From NCBI GenBank assembly GCA_036123585.1, contig JAZADN010000035.1, positions 1 to 15,914 on the forward strand: DNA of 15,914 nucleotides, written 5' to 3'. A model generated the notes under the pieces. The model did no database searches. It had not been told where the DNA came from and saw only the letters and a list, made by a program, of their open reading frames with translations. Shown here in pieces: positions 1 through 7,364 of this stretch (its first letter is position 1; the number at the start of each line of letters is the position of its first letter). Both the position numbers and the translations under genes were made by a program. Source of the stretch: UBA9410 sp036123585. GTDB lineage: Bacteria > Actinomycetota > Acidimicrobiia > Acidimicrobiales > MedAcidi-G1.

Positions 1-2
1 CG

Positions 3-131
3 CCTCAGACGGTGACCGTGACCGGTGTGAACGACGGCCTGTCTGATGGCGACCAGGTTGTGGATGTGACCCTTTCGGCCGCTGGGTTCGAACCGGTCGT
101 CGTCGGCGTGGTCAATGCCGACAACGACTGA
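3..131 (+). CDS. C-terminal end of a probable secreted Calx-beta/cadherin-like repeat protein (5' partial)
   Basis: An open frame enters from the left edge and stops at TGA 129-131, leaving 42 residues that begin PQTVTVTGVNDGLSDGDQVV and end in VVNADND. The alternating hydrophobic pattern, the D-G-D-Q turn and the Asp/Asn-rich end (TLSAAGF, then VVNADND) resemble the last strands of Calx-beta or related Ca-binding extracellular repeats, which are common in large secreted or surface proteins. The rest of the gene lies outside the window, so total size and export signal cannot be judged. It is not part of the arginine operon: about 100 bases containing a promoter separate them. Family assignment is by wording only. 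Confidence 0.6.
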   Translation, partial: PQTVTVTGVNDGLSDGDQVVDVTLSAAGFEPVVVGVVNADND

Positions 132-199
132 AGACGCTCACTCGAATAACGGAAAAGTGCGCCAATGAACTCTAAGGATGCGGAAATCTGCGTAGGCGT

Positions 200-217
200 G
201 GTGTATTAGTATGCGGA
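200..217 (+). promoter_or_regulatory. Putative ARG box (ArgR operator) upstream of argC
   Basis: Bases 202-215 read TGTATTAGTATGCG. Against the bacterial ARG-box core TGnATnnnnATnCA, seven of the eight fixed positions match; only the final A is G. The 18-base box would lie just upstream of the TATAAT hexamer at 224-229, over the -35 region, where bound repressor would block RNA polymerase. argR is the sixth gene of the same operon, so autoregulation is expected. I could not find a convincing second box at the usual 3-base spacing. Confidence 0.5.
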
Positions 218-223
218 TAAGCG

Positions 224-229
224 TATAAT
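224..229 (+). promoter_or_regulatory. -10 box of the arg operon promoter, probably leaderless
   Basis: A perfect TATAAT sits six bases before the ATG at 236. Transcription usually starts 6-7 bases after the -10 hexamer, so the predicted first base of the mRNA is the A of that ATG or a base next to it. No Shine-Dalgarno sequence precedes the start. Leaderless mRNAs with a TAnnnT box at this spacing are common in actinobacteria. No good -35 hexamer is visible at 16-18 bases (positions 201-206 read GTGTAT). Confidence 0.7.
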
Positions 230-235
230 TCTGTG

Positions 236-1282
236 ATGCTGAAGATCGCCGTCATCGGGGCCTCTGGCTTTACTGGAGCCGAACTGCTCCGGCTGTGTGC
301 CAATCATCCCGACTTCAGTGTGGTTGTAGCCACCGGTGAGACTCAGGTTGGTGCGGCTGTAGCAGATCTCTATCCGAGCTTGGCCGCCTACTACCCGAAC
401 CTGTCGTACGCACCGACAGACGCAGCTGCGGCTGACGGGTGCGATGTGGCCTTCTTGGGCTTACCCCACGGTGCCTCTCAGACCTTGGTGCCCGACCTCT
501 TGGACCGGGTAGGCCACGTGGTGGATCTAGCCGCTGACTTTCGGCTACGCGATGCCGACCTCTACCCGAAGTGGTACGGCGAAGATCATGAGATTCCCGC
601 TCTGTTGGATGAGGCTGTGTACGGCCTTCCCGAACTCTTCCGGTCGGGCCTGCCCGGTGCTCGTCTGGTGGCTGTTGCCGGCTGTTATCCGACGGCTTCC
701 AGCCTGGCCCTAGCACCCTTTGTGCGAGCCACCGCCGTCGACCCAGTTGGCTTGGTGGTCGACGCGGCCAGCGGCGTCTCCGGCGCCGGACGGTCCCCAA
801 GGTCCAACACCACGTTCTGTGCCGTTGACGAGGACTACGTGGCATACAGCCTGATCGGTCACCGGCACACTCCGGAGATCGAGCAGGTCTTAGCTACCCG
901 GGCCGATGGGACCATCGTCGACGACCTGTCAGTCCTGTTTACTCCGCACCTGGCGCCCATGAACCGGGGCATCCTGGCCACTTGCTATGCGCGACCGATC
1001 GGCGACTTGGATACCGAGGGTGCCCTAGATCTCCTGGCCCAGACCTACGACGGTGAACCGTTCGTCGTGGTCGACGAGCGGTCGCCGTCAACCAAGGCCA
1101 CGCTCGGCTCAAACGCGGCCCACCTGACCGCCCGAGTGGACCCCCGGACCGGACTCCTGATGGTCCTATGTGCCATCGACAACCTTGTCAAAGGCGCCTC
1201 AGGACAGGCTGTGCAGTGCGCGAACGCCGCTTTAGGACTCGATGAGACAACTGGTCTCTCGACCATCGGACTGTACCCATGA
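236..1282 (+). CDS. argC: N-acetyl-gamma-glutamyl-phosphate reductase
   Basis: ArgC reduces N-acetylglutamyl phosphate to the semialdehyde with NADPH, the third step of arginine synthesis, in the cytoplasm. The N-terminus carries the Rossmann motif GASGFTGAELLRL (residues 8-20). The catalytic cysteine lies in AVAGCYPTAS (about Cys150), and the conserved GHRHTPEIEQ segment near residue 210 supplies the active-site histidine. At 348 residues it has the normal family length. I chose ATG 236 because the TATAAT box places the transcript start there; an in-frame GTG at 233 directly precedes it and would add one residue. The stop overlaps the argJ start by four bases (ATGA). Wobble positions near the start are less GC-rich than in argG. 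Identity is firm. Confidence 0.96.
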   Translation: MLKIAVIGASGFTGAELLRLCANHPDFSVVVATGETQVGAAVADLYPSLAAYYPNLSYAPTDAAAADGCDVAFLGLPHGASQTLVPDLLDRVGHVVDLAADFRLRDADLYPKWYGEDHEIPALLDEAVYGLPELFRSGLPGARLVAVAGCYPTASSLALAPFVRATAVDPVGLVVDAASGVSGAGRSPRSNTTFCAVDEDYVAYSLIGHRHTPEIEQVLATRADGTIVDDLSVLFTPHLAPMNRGILATCYARPIGDLDTEGALDLLAQTYDGEPFVVVDERSPSTKATLGSNAAHLTARVDPRTGLLMVLCAIDNLVKGASGQAVQCANAALGLDETTGLSTIGLYP

Positions 1283-2457
1283 GCGTCACTGCGGTCCCGG
1301 GCTTCGTTGCTGCTGGCATGGCCTGCGGGGTCAAGGCCACGGGGGCCGATGACCTGGCTCTGGTGGCCACTGGCGACGGCAAACCGGTGACGGCGGCTGG
1401 CGTATTCACCTCGAATCGGATGACTGCCCCGCCGGTGCTGGTCTGCCGGGACCACTTGGCGGCCACCGGTGGTCGAGCAGCGGCCGTGGTGCTGAACAGC
1501 GGCAATGCCAATGCGGCCACCGGCGCCAACGGTCGAGCTGACGCTGAGGCCATGTGTGCCCTTACGGCCGACGCCGTGGGCTGCGCCGACGACGAGGTGC
1601 TCGTCTGTTCCACGGGGTGGATCGGCTTTCCATTGCCCATGGACCGGATCGCATCGTCCATCCCCACACTGGTTGCCAGTCTGGATGCCGATGGGGGATC
1701 GGCCGCTGCGGTAGCCATGATGACCACCGACACGGTGTCCAAGGCCACGGTGATTACCGGATCTACGGTCGACGGCTCTACGTTCACCGTGGGTGGCATA
1801 GCCAAGGGAGCAGCCATGCTGGAGCCCAACATGGCGACCATGTTGGCTGTTCTGACCACCGACGCGGAGGTCGACGCGAACACGGCTACCGGGATGCTGC
1901 GTGATGCCGTGGGTGTCTCGTTCAATTGCCTTACCGTGGACGGGGCCGAGTCAACCAACGACACCGTGCTCCTTCTAGCGTCGGGGGCGGCCGGTCCAGT
2001 GGAGGCCACTGACCTGAAAGTTGCATTGGCTGATGCCTGTCGGGATCTGGCCATCCAGATGGCTGATGACGCAGAGGGGTCCACGAAGACCATCTTTCTG
2101 ACCGTCACCGGGGCAGCCACCGATGCTGAGGCGGCCAAGGGGGCACGGGACACCGCCAACTGCCAACTGGTCAAGTGCTCGTGGTACGGCGCCGATCCCT
2201 ACTGGGGCAGGATCGCCGCCGAGATGGGAGCGGCCGGCATCGCGTTCGACCCCGAGACCATCACCATCTCCTACGGCGGACAGGTCGTCTACTCCGGCGG
2301 CATCACCCAGCCGGTAGATGAGGAGGCCCTGGCCACCCACATGGCTGGCCGGCGCCTGGACCTCGACGTCGACCTCGGTCAGGGCGACGGTTCGGCGTGG
2401 ATCGTCACCACCGACCTCAGCCACGCCTATATCGACGAGAACATGCGGACCTCATGA
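1279..2457 (+). CDS. argJ: Bifunctional glutamate N-acetyltransferase / ornithine acetyltransferase
   Basis: ArgJ moves the acetyl group from N-acetylornithine to glutamate, and in bifunctional forms also acetylates glutamate from acetyl-CoA, so neither ArgA nor ArgE is strictly needed. The precursor self-cleaves before a threonine in the signature KGAAMLEPNMATML (residues 177-189); here the scissile pair is Ala186-Thr187, which becomes the nucleophile of the beta subunit. The N-terminal VPGF...GVK and NSGNANAATG segments are typical. The oxyanion-hole Ser-Thr-Gly is present at 111-113 but is followed by Trp rather than the usual Val, Ile or Leu. Length 392 is normal. It overlaps argC and argB by four bases each. 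Sequence alone cannot say whether it is bifunctional. Confidence 0.96.
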   Translation: MSVTAVPGFVAAGMACGVKATGADDLALVATGDGKPVTAAGVFTSNRMTAPPVLVCRDHLAATGGRAAAVVLNSGNANAATGANGRADAEAMCALTADAVGCADDEVLVCSTGWIGFPLPMDRIASSIPTLVASLDADGGSAAAVAMMTTDTVSKATVITGSTVDGSTFTVGGIAKGAAMLEPNMATMLAVLTTDAEVDANTATGMLRDAVGVSFNCLTVDGAESTNDTVLLLASGAAGPVEATDLKVALADACRDLAIQMADDAEGSTKTIFLTVTGAATDAEAAKGARDTANCQLVKCSWYGADPYWGRIAAEMGAAGIAFDPETITISYGGQVVYSGGITQPVDEEALATHMAGRRLDLDVDLGQGDGSAWIVTTDLSHAYIDENMRTS

Positions 2458-3407
2458 GCACCGACGCCCCCTACTCCGAGATCCCCGACCCGGCCTTCGA
2501 CTTTTCACCTGAGCGGCGGGCTGCCGTGCTCGTCGAGACGCTGCCTTACATCCAGCGGTTCTCGGACTCGGTGATTGTGGTCAAGTTCGGTGGTAACGCC
2601 ATGGTCGACGACGAGTTGGCCGCCCGGTTCGCCGAGGATGTGGTCCTCATGCACTCGGTGGGCATCCGACCGGTGGTTGTCCACGGCGGCGGTCCCCAGA
2701 TCGGTGCCCTCATGGACCGGCTCGGCATCGAATCCGAGTTTCGGGACGGCCTGCGGGTCACCGATGCCGAGACTCTTGATGTAGCCCGGATGGTCCTCGT
2801 CGGCAAGGTCAATCGGGACATCGTGTCTGGGATCAACCGACACGGACCGCTCGCCGTTGGCCTCTCCGGTGAGGACGCCGGCTTGATCCGGGCGTCGGCC
2901 CGCAACCCCGAACTGGGCTTCGTGGGAGATGTCGAGTCGGTCAACCCGGCCATCATCGAGCGGCTCTTGGCCGAGGACCTGATCCCCGTGGTATCGACCA
3001 TCGGCGTCGACCTGGCCGGACAGGCCTACAACATCAACGCCGACACGGTGGCCGCGGCGGTGGCTGGGGCACTGGGTGCCGAGCGGATCCTCTACCTCAC
3101 CGACGTGGAGGGCCTCCTCGCCGACGTGGACGACCCGTCGACTCGGATCTCGAGGATCGACCTGTCGGGGCTCGACGCCCTCATCGCGGACGGGACGGTC
3201 AGTGGAGGGATGATCCCGAAGATCCGGGCCTGCGTGGACGCCGTGGAGGCCGGGGTGGGGTCGGCTCACATGGTCGACGGTCGGATTCCCCATGTCCTGC
3301 TGCTGGAGCTGTTCACCGACGTGGGCATCGGCACCATGGTCCTTCCCGATGGCGGGGTGGCCGCAGACGGGCGGGGCGTCGAGGGCCCCGAGGCGAGCGC
3401 ATCGTGA
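2454..3407 (+). CDS. argB: Acetylglutamate kinase (arginine-inhibited type)
   Basis: ArgB phosphorylates N-acetylglutamate with ATP, usually the feedback-controlled step of the pathway. Visible motifs are VVKFGGNAM with Lys44, the glycine-rich VVVHGGGPQIG (residues 74-84), the substrate arginine in GLRVTDAETL (Arg101), NINADTVAAAVAG, and the late lysine in GGMIPKIRA. Upstream of the kinase core is an amphipathic segment (ERRAAVLVETLPYIQRF, residues 20-36), the N-terminal helix found in hexameric, arginine-sensitive enzymes, so inhibition by arginine is likely. I chose ATG 2454 over an upstream in-frame start at 2397 because it gives the argJ/argB ATGA overlap and the expected N-terminus. Length 317 residues. 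Confidence 0.96.
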   Translation: MSTDAPYSEIPDPAFDFSPERRAAVLVETLPYIQRFSDSVIVVKFGGNAMVDDELAARFAEDVVLMHSVGIRPVVVHGGGPQIGALMDRLGIESEFRDGLRVTDAETLDVARMVLVGKVNRDIVSGINRHGPLAVGLSGEDAGLIRASARNPELGFVGDVESVNPAIIERLLAEDLIPVVSTIGVDLAGQAYNINADTVAAAVAGALGAERILYLTDVEGLLADVDDPSTRISRIDLSGLDALIADGTVSGGMIPKIRACVDAVEAGVGSAHMVDGRIPHVLLLELFTDVGIGTMVLPDGGVAADGRGVEGPEASAS

Positions 3408-4651
3408 GCGCCGTTGTGGAGGCGTCGACGGGCCGTGAACGGTGGGACCGAATCATGGTCGGCAACTACGGCTCGCCGCCGGTCACCTTCGTGCGGGGCT
3501 CGGGGACCGAGCTGTTCGATGAGGACGGTCGGCGGTACTTGGACTTTCTGTGCGGCCTGGCCGTCACCGGCCTCGGCCACGCCCATCCGCGGGTGGCTGC
3601 CGCCTTGGCCGAGCAGGCCGGCACCCTGTTGCACGTCTCCAACTTGTTCGTGACCGAACCTCAGCTGGAGGTGGCCGAGCGCCTCGATCGGTTGGTCCGG
3701 TCCAGCCCTTCGGGGGACGGTGCTGCCGCTTCGGGCCGGGTGCTATTCCAGAACTCGGGGGCCGAGGCCAACGAGGCGGCCATCAAGCTGGCCCGCAGGT
3801 ACCACGGTCGGGGCCGACACGGAGTGGTGGCTGCCTTCCGGTCGTTCCACGGCCGGACTATGGCCACTCTTGCCGCGACCGGCCAGCCGGAGAAGCACGA
3901 GCCCTTCCAGCCGCTTCCCGAGGGTTTTCGACACGCCACTTGGAACGACCTCGAGGCCCTTGAGCAAGCCATGGCACCCGAGGTGGGGGCCGTGCTACTT
4001 GAGCCGCTGCAGGGCGAGGGAGGAGTCAACCAGGCCGACCTGGCCTACCTGCAGGGCGTCCGGCGGATCTGTGACGAGCGAGGCCTCGTCCTCATCATGG
4101 ACGAGGTCCAGACCGGCCTTGGGCGGACTGGAGCCTGGTTCGGCTTCCACCACGCTGGTATCCGGCCCGATGTGGTCACCATGGCCAAGGGCCTCGGCAA
4201 CGGCGTACCCATCGGAGCGGTGTGGGCCTCCGACGAGGTGGCGTCCGCGTTCAGCGCCGGCGACCACGGCTCCACCTTCGCTGGCCAGCCCCTAGCCGCT
4301 TCTGCGGCCCGTGAGGTCCTGCGGATCCTGGAGGAAATCGACGCGCCGGTGTTGGCTGCCCGGCGAGGTACCGAACTGACAGCGCTACTCGAAGGCCTCG
4401 ATGGGGTCTCGTCGGTGCGGGGCCTCGGTCTGCTGCTGGCCGCCGAACTCGACCCCGAAGCCCTCGCCGGCCGGACCGCCCCCGAGGTGGCCCGGGCCTG
4501 CCTTGACGCCGGCCTGGTGGTCAACGGAGTGACGCCCACCGCCCTGCGCTTCGCACCACCCCTGACTGTGTCACCGGACGAGCTGGTCGAGGGCGTGGGC
4601 ATCCTTGCCAGCGTCCTTGAGAGTGGCCGGGACGCGGGAGGGGAGGCCTGA
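3404..4651 (+). CDS. argD: Acetylornithine aminotransferase
   Basis: ArgD converts N-acetylglutamate semialdehyde to N-acetylornithine using glutamate as amino donor and PLP as cofactor. This is a class III aminotransferase: the PLP-phosphate pocket NSGAEANEAAIKLA spans residues 117-130, the pyridine-nitrogen Asp233 lies in IMDEVQTGLGRTG, and the Schiff-base Lys262 lies in TMAKGLGNGVPIGA. Length 415 is slightly above average because of a short Ser/Gly/Ala-rich loop near residue 100-112. The GTG start overlaps the argB stop by four bases (GTGA), and the stop overlaps the argF ATG by one base (TGATG). Some ArgD enzymes also serve lysine synthesis as DapC; context supports the arginine role. Confidence 0.96.
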   Translation: MSAVVEASTGRERWDRIMVGNYGSPPVTFVRGSGTELFDEDGRRYLDFLCGLAVTGLGHAHPRVAAALAEQAGTLLHVSNLFVTEPQLEVAERLDRLVRSSPSGDGAAASGRVLFQNSGAEANEAAIKLARRYHGRGRHGVVAAFRSFHGRTMATLAATGQPEKHEPFQPLPEGFRHATWNDLEALEQAMAPEVGAVLLEPLQGEGGVNQADLAYLQGVRRICDERGLVLIMDEVQTGLGRTGAWFGFHHAGIRPDVVTMAKGLGNGVPIGAVWASDEVASAFSAGDHGSTFAGQPLAASAAREVLRILEEIDAPVLAARRGTELTALLEGLDGVSSVRGLGLLLAAELDPEALAGRTAPEVARACLDAGLVVNGVTPTALRFAPPLTVSPDELVEGVGILASVLESGRDAGGEA

Positions 4652-5607
4652 TGCGGCACCTACTCGAGATCGACGACCTCACCAGCAACGAGTTGTGGCG
4701 GATCCTGCACCTCGCCGCCGACCCGGCACCCCCGCGGGTGCTCGAAGGCGGGGGCATGGCGCTCGTGTTCGAGAAGCCCTCGGCGCGGACCCGCAACTCC
4801 ATGGAGATGGCCGTCTTCCAACTGGGTGGCCACCCCGTCTACATCCAGGCTGCCGAGGTGGGCCTGGACGTCCGGGAGTCCGTAGAGGACGTGACCCGGA
4901 CGCTGGCCTGCTATCACGCCTGTATCGGGGTCCGGACGTTCGCGCATGCCACCGTGGAGAGGATGGCCGCGGAGGATCTCGTGCCCGTGGTGAACATGCT
5001 TTCCGATGCCGCCCACCCGCTCCAGGCCTTGGCCGACGTCCTGATGCTGCTCCAGGAGTTCTGCGGGCCCGATGCCGCTGGCTGGCCGGCCACACCGGAG
5101 GCGGGCCTCGCCGGACGGACCATCACCTACGTGGGCGACGCGAACAACGTCTTTCGGTCACTGGCTCTGGCCGCGGGGATGTTGGGCGCAGAGGTCCGGT
5201 TCGCAGGCCCCAGCGGCTACCGGCTCCCTGACGTCGACCGGGACCGCCTGACCGCCGCCGGAGTGGCCCTCACCGAGACCGACGACGCCGTCATGGCCGT
5301 GGCTGGCGTCGACGCTGTCTACACCGACGTCTGGACGTCCATGGGTCAGGAAGAGGAGTCGGCTCGGCGACTGGTCGACTTTGCAGGATTCCAAGTCGAC
5401 GAGGTTCTCATGGAGGCTGCAGGCCCGCAGGCCGTCTTTCTGCACTGCCTGCCCGCCCACCGCGGAGAGGAAGTTACCGAGGGCGTGGTGGACGGCTCGG
5501 CCAGCCGGGTCTGGCCGCAGGCCGCCTGCCGGATGCACGCCGCCCGGGGGCTGCTGGCCTGGCTCCTCGGTGAGGCGAATTCCTCTGGAACGAAGGGGAG
5601 ACCATGA
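4651..5607 (+). CDS. argF: Ornithine carbamoyltransferase
   Basis: ArgF joins carbamoyl phosphate and ornithine to make citrulline. The carbamoyl-phosphate site reads FEKPSARTRNS (residues 40-50), a variant of the more common STRTR with Ala at the second position. HPLQALAD (122-129), the ornithine-side segment DVWTSMGQEEE (226-236) and HCLPAHRGEEV (265-275) are all in place, which favours ornithine over acetylornithine as substrate. Length 318 is normal. A GGGAGG run before the ATG, inside the end of argD, can act as ribosome binding site. The end overlaps argR by four bases. No carbamoyl-phosphate synthetase gene is in the window. Confidence 0.95.
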   Translation: MRHLLEIDDLTSNELWRILHLAADPAPPRVLEGGGMALVFEKPSARTRNSMEMAVFQLGGHPVYIQAAEVGLDVRESVEDVTRTLACYHACIGVRTFAHATVERMAAEDLVPVVNMLSDAAHPLQALADVLMLLQEFCGPDAAGWPATPEAGLAGRTITYVGDANNVFRSLALAAGMLGAEVRFAGPSGYRLPDVDRDRLTAAGVALTETDDAVMAVAGVDAVYTDVWTSMGQEEESARRLVDFAGFQVDEVLMEAAGPQAVFLHCLPAHRGEEVTEGVVDGSASRVWPQAACRMHAARGLLAWLLGEANSSGTKGRP

Positions 5608-6065
5608 GCAAGAACCAGCGGCAGCACCGGATCACCCGGCTGCTGGTTGAGCACGTGGTGGCCAGCCAGGAGCAGCTGGTGTGCCTCCTGGCCGAGGAGG
5701 GCATCATCTCGACCCAGGCCACGGTGTCGCGGGACCTCGACGACCTCGGAGCCGTCAAGGTCCGTGTCCCGGGCGGCGACAGCGTCTACGCCATCCCGGA
5801 GCACCCGACCGACCGGAACGTACCCACCGACCAGTTGCGGCGGGTGCTGGGTGAGTGGGTGGTGGACGTGGTCTCATCAGGCAACCTCGTGTTACTGCGG
5901 ACCCCACCGGGTTCCGCACACGTCGTCGCCTCGGCGCTGGACCGGACGGGCCTCGAAGGCTCGATCGGCACGGTGGCCGGTGACGACACCCTGAGGGTGG
6001 TGGCCTCTGAAGCGGTTACCGGTACCGAACTGGCTGACCGGGTACGGGATCTGGCCGGCCTCTGA
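5604..6065 (+). CDS. argR: Arginine repressor ArgR
   Basis: ArgR is the arginine-sensing repressor that binds ARG boxes as a hexamer. The winged helix-turn-helix covers about residues 1-68 with the recognition helix in TQATVSRDLDDLGAVK (37-52). The C-terminal hexamerisation and arginine-binding domain contains GTVAGDDTLRVV (122-133), where the Gly-Asp-Asp turn (126-128) contacts arginine in known structures. Length 153 is typical. The start ATG overlaps the argF stop, with AAGGGGAG (5593-5600) just upstream as ribosome binding site. Its place inside the operon and the ARG-box-like site before argC suggest negative autoregulation. Confidence 0.96.
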   Translation: MSKNQRQHRITRLLVEHVVASQEQLVCLLAEEGIISTQATVSRDLDDLGAVKVRVPGGDSVYAIPEHPTDRNVPTDQLRRVLGEWVVDVVSSGNLVLLRTPPGSAHVVASALDRTGLEGSIGTVAGDDTLRVVASEAVTGTELADRVRDLAGL

Positions 6066-6118
6066 GCCGACTGGGGGCGGGTGACCCCGGTCCCGGAATC
6101 CGGAGGACACGAAGAACG

Positions 6119-7360
6119 ATGAGCAGGAACGGAACGGACATGGGGAACGTCGACAAGGTGGTGCTGGCCTACTCGGGTGGGCTGGACACCTCGATCATCC
6201 TCCGGTGGCTGGAGGAGGAGTACGGCTGCGAGGTGGTGACTTTCACAGCCGACCTAGGGCAGGGCGAGGAACTCGAGCCGGCCCGGGCCAAGGCCGAGTC
6301 AATGGGCGTCAAGGAGGTCTACATCGAGGACCTCCGCGAGGAGTTCGTCCGGGACTACGTGTACCCCATGTTCCGGGCCAACGCCCTCTACGAGGGGGAG
6401 TACCTGCTGGGGACCTCCATCGCCCGGCCGCTAATAGCCAAGCGTCTTGTCGAGATCGCTGACGAGACCGGCGCCGATGCCATCAGCCACGGCGCCACGG
6501 GCAAGGGCAATGACCAGGTTCGATTCGAACTCGGGGCCTATGCCCTGCGTCCCGACATCAAGGTCATCGCCCCGTGGCGGGAGTGGGACCTTGGATCTCG
6601 GCAGAGTCTGCTCGACTATGCGGAGAAGCACGGCATTCCCGTTGAGATGAAGCGGGGCAACAAATCCCCCTTCTCGATGGATGCCAACCTGCTGCACATC
6701 TCTTACGAGGGCGGTCCGCTGGAGGACCCGTGGAACGAGCCCGCGCCGGAGATGTGGCGCTGGTCGGTCAGCCCCGAGATGGCACCCAACGAAGCCACCT
6801 ACCTGGACCTGACCTACGAGAAGGGCGACGTGGTGGCCATCGACGGCAAGCCCATGACGCCAGCCGAGGTGCTCGCCGAGTTGAATCGGGTCGGTGGAGC
6901 CAACGGCATCGGGCGGATCGACATTGTCGAGAACCGGTTCGTGGGTATGAAGTCGCGGGGTGCCTACGAGACGCCGGGCGGCACCATCCTGCTGAAGGCC
7001 CACCGGGCCATCGAGTCGATCACCCTGGACGGCGGCGTGGCCCACCTCAAGGACGAGCTGATGCCCCGCTACGCCGAGTTGGTCTACAACGGCTTCTGGT
7101 TCAGCCCGGAACGGGAGATGCTCCAGCTGGCCATCGACCACAGCCAGACGTGGGTCAACGGTCGAGTCCGTCTGCGGCTCTACAAGGGCAACGTGGAGGT
7201 CGTCGGTCGGGAGTCTGATCACACCCTGTTCGACGAGGCTGTCGCCACCTTTGAGGAGGACGAGGGCGCCTACGACCAGGCTGACGCCGAGGGCTTCATC
7301 AAGCTGAACGCCCTACGACTCCGGACGGTGGCCCGACGGGCTGAGCGGAGTGGGGGCTGA
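6119..7360 (+). CDS. argG: Argininosuccinate synthase
   Basis: ArgG condenses citrulline and aspartate with ATP to form argininosuccinate. The N-type ATP-pyrophosphatase loop reads LAYSGGLDTS (residues 16-25), the citrulline/aspartate region includes YEGEYLLGTSIARPLIAK (91-108), and ISHGATGKGNDQVRFEL (122-138) is the second family signature. Length 413 is normal. ATG 6119 has GGAGG at 6102-6106, a rather long spacing; an in-frame ATG at 6140 (MGNVDKVVLAYSGG) would give a shorter N-terminus and cannot be excluded. The 53 bases after argR are the largest gap in the operon; I see no clear promoter or terminator in it, only weak GC-rich pairing around 6072-6100. Confidence 0.96.
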   Translation: MSRNGTDMGNVDKVVLAYSGGLDTSIILRWLEEEYGCEVVTFTADLGQGEELEPARAKAESMGVKEVYIEDLREEFVRDYVYPMFRANALYEGEYLLGTSIARPLIAKRLVEIADETGADAISHGATGKGNDQVRFELGAYALRPDIKVIAPWREWDLGSRQSLLDYAEKHGIPVEMKRGNKSPFSMDANLLHISYEGGPLEDPWNEPAPEMWRWSVSPEMAPNEATYLDLTYEKGDVVAIDGKPMTPAEVLAELNRVGGANGIGRIDIVENRFVGMKSRGAYETPGGTILLKAHRAIESITLDGGVAHLKDELMPRYAELVYNGFWFSPEREMLQLAIDHSQTWVNGRVRLRLYKGNVEVVGRESDHTLFDEAVATFEEDEGAYDQADAEGFIKLNALRLRTVARRAERSGG

Positions 7361-7364
7361 TCCG

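Noticed and set aside
2397..2453. Extended argB start at 2397
   Set aside because: The added residues are an out-of-frame reading of the argJ end; ATG 2454 gives the ATGA overlap and the normal N-terminus.
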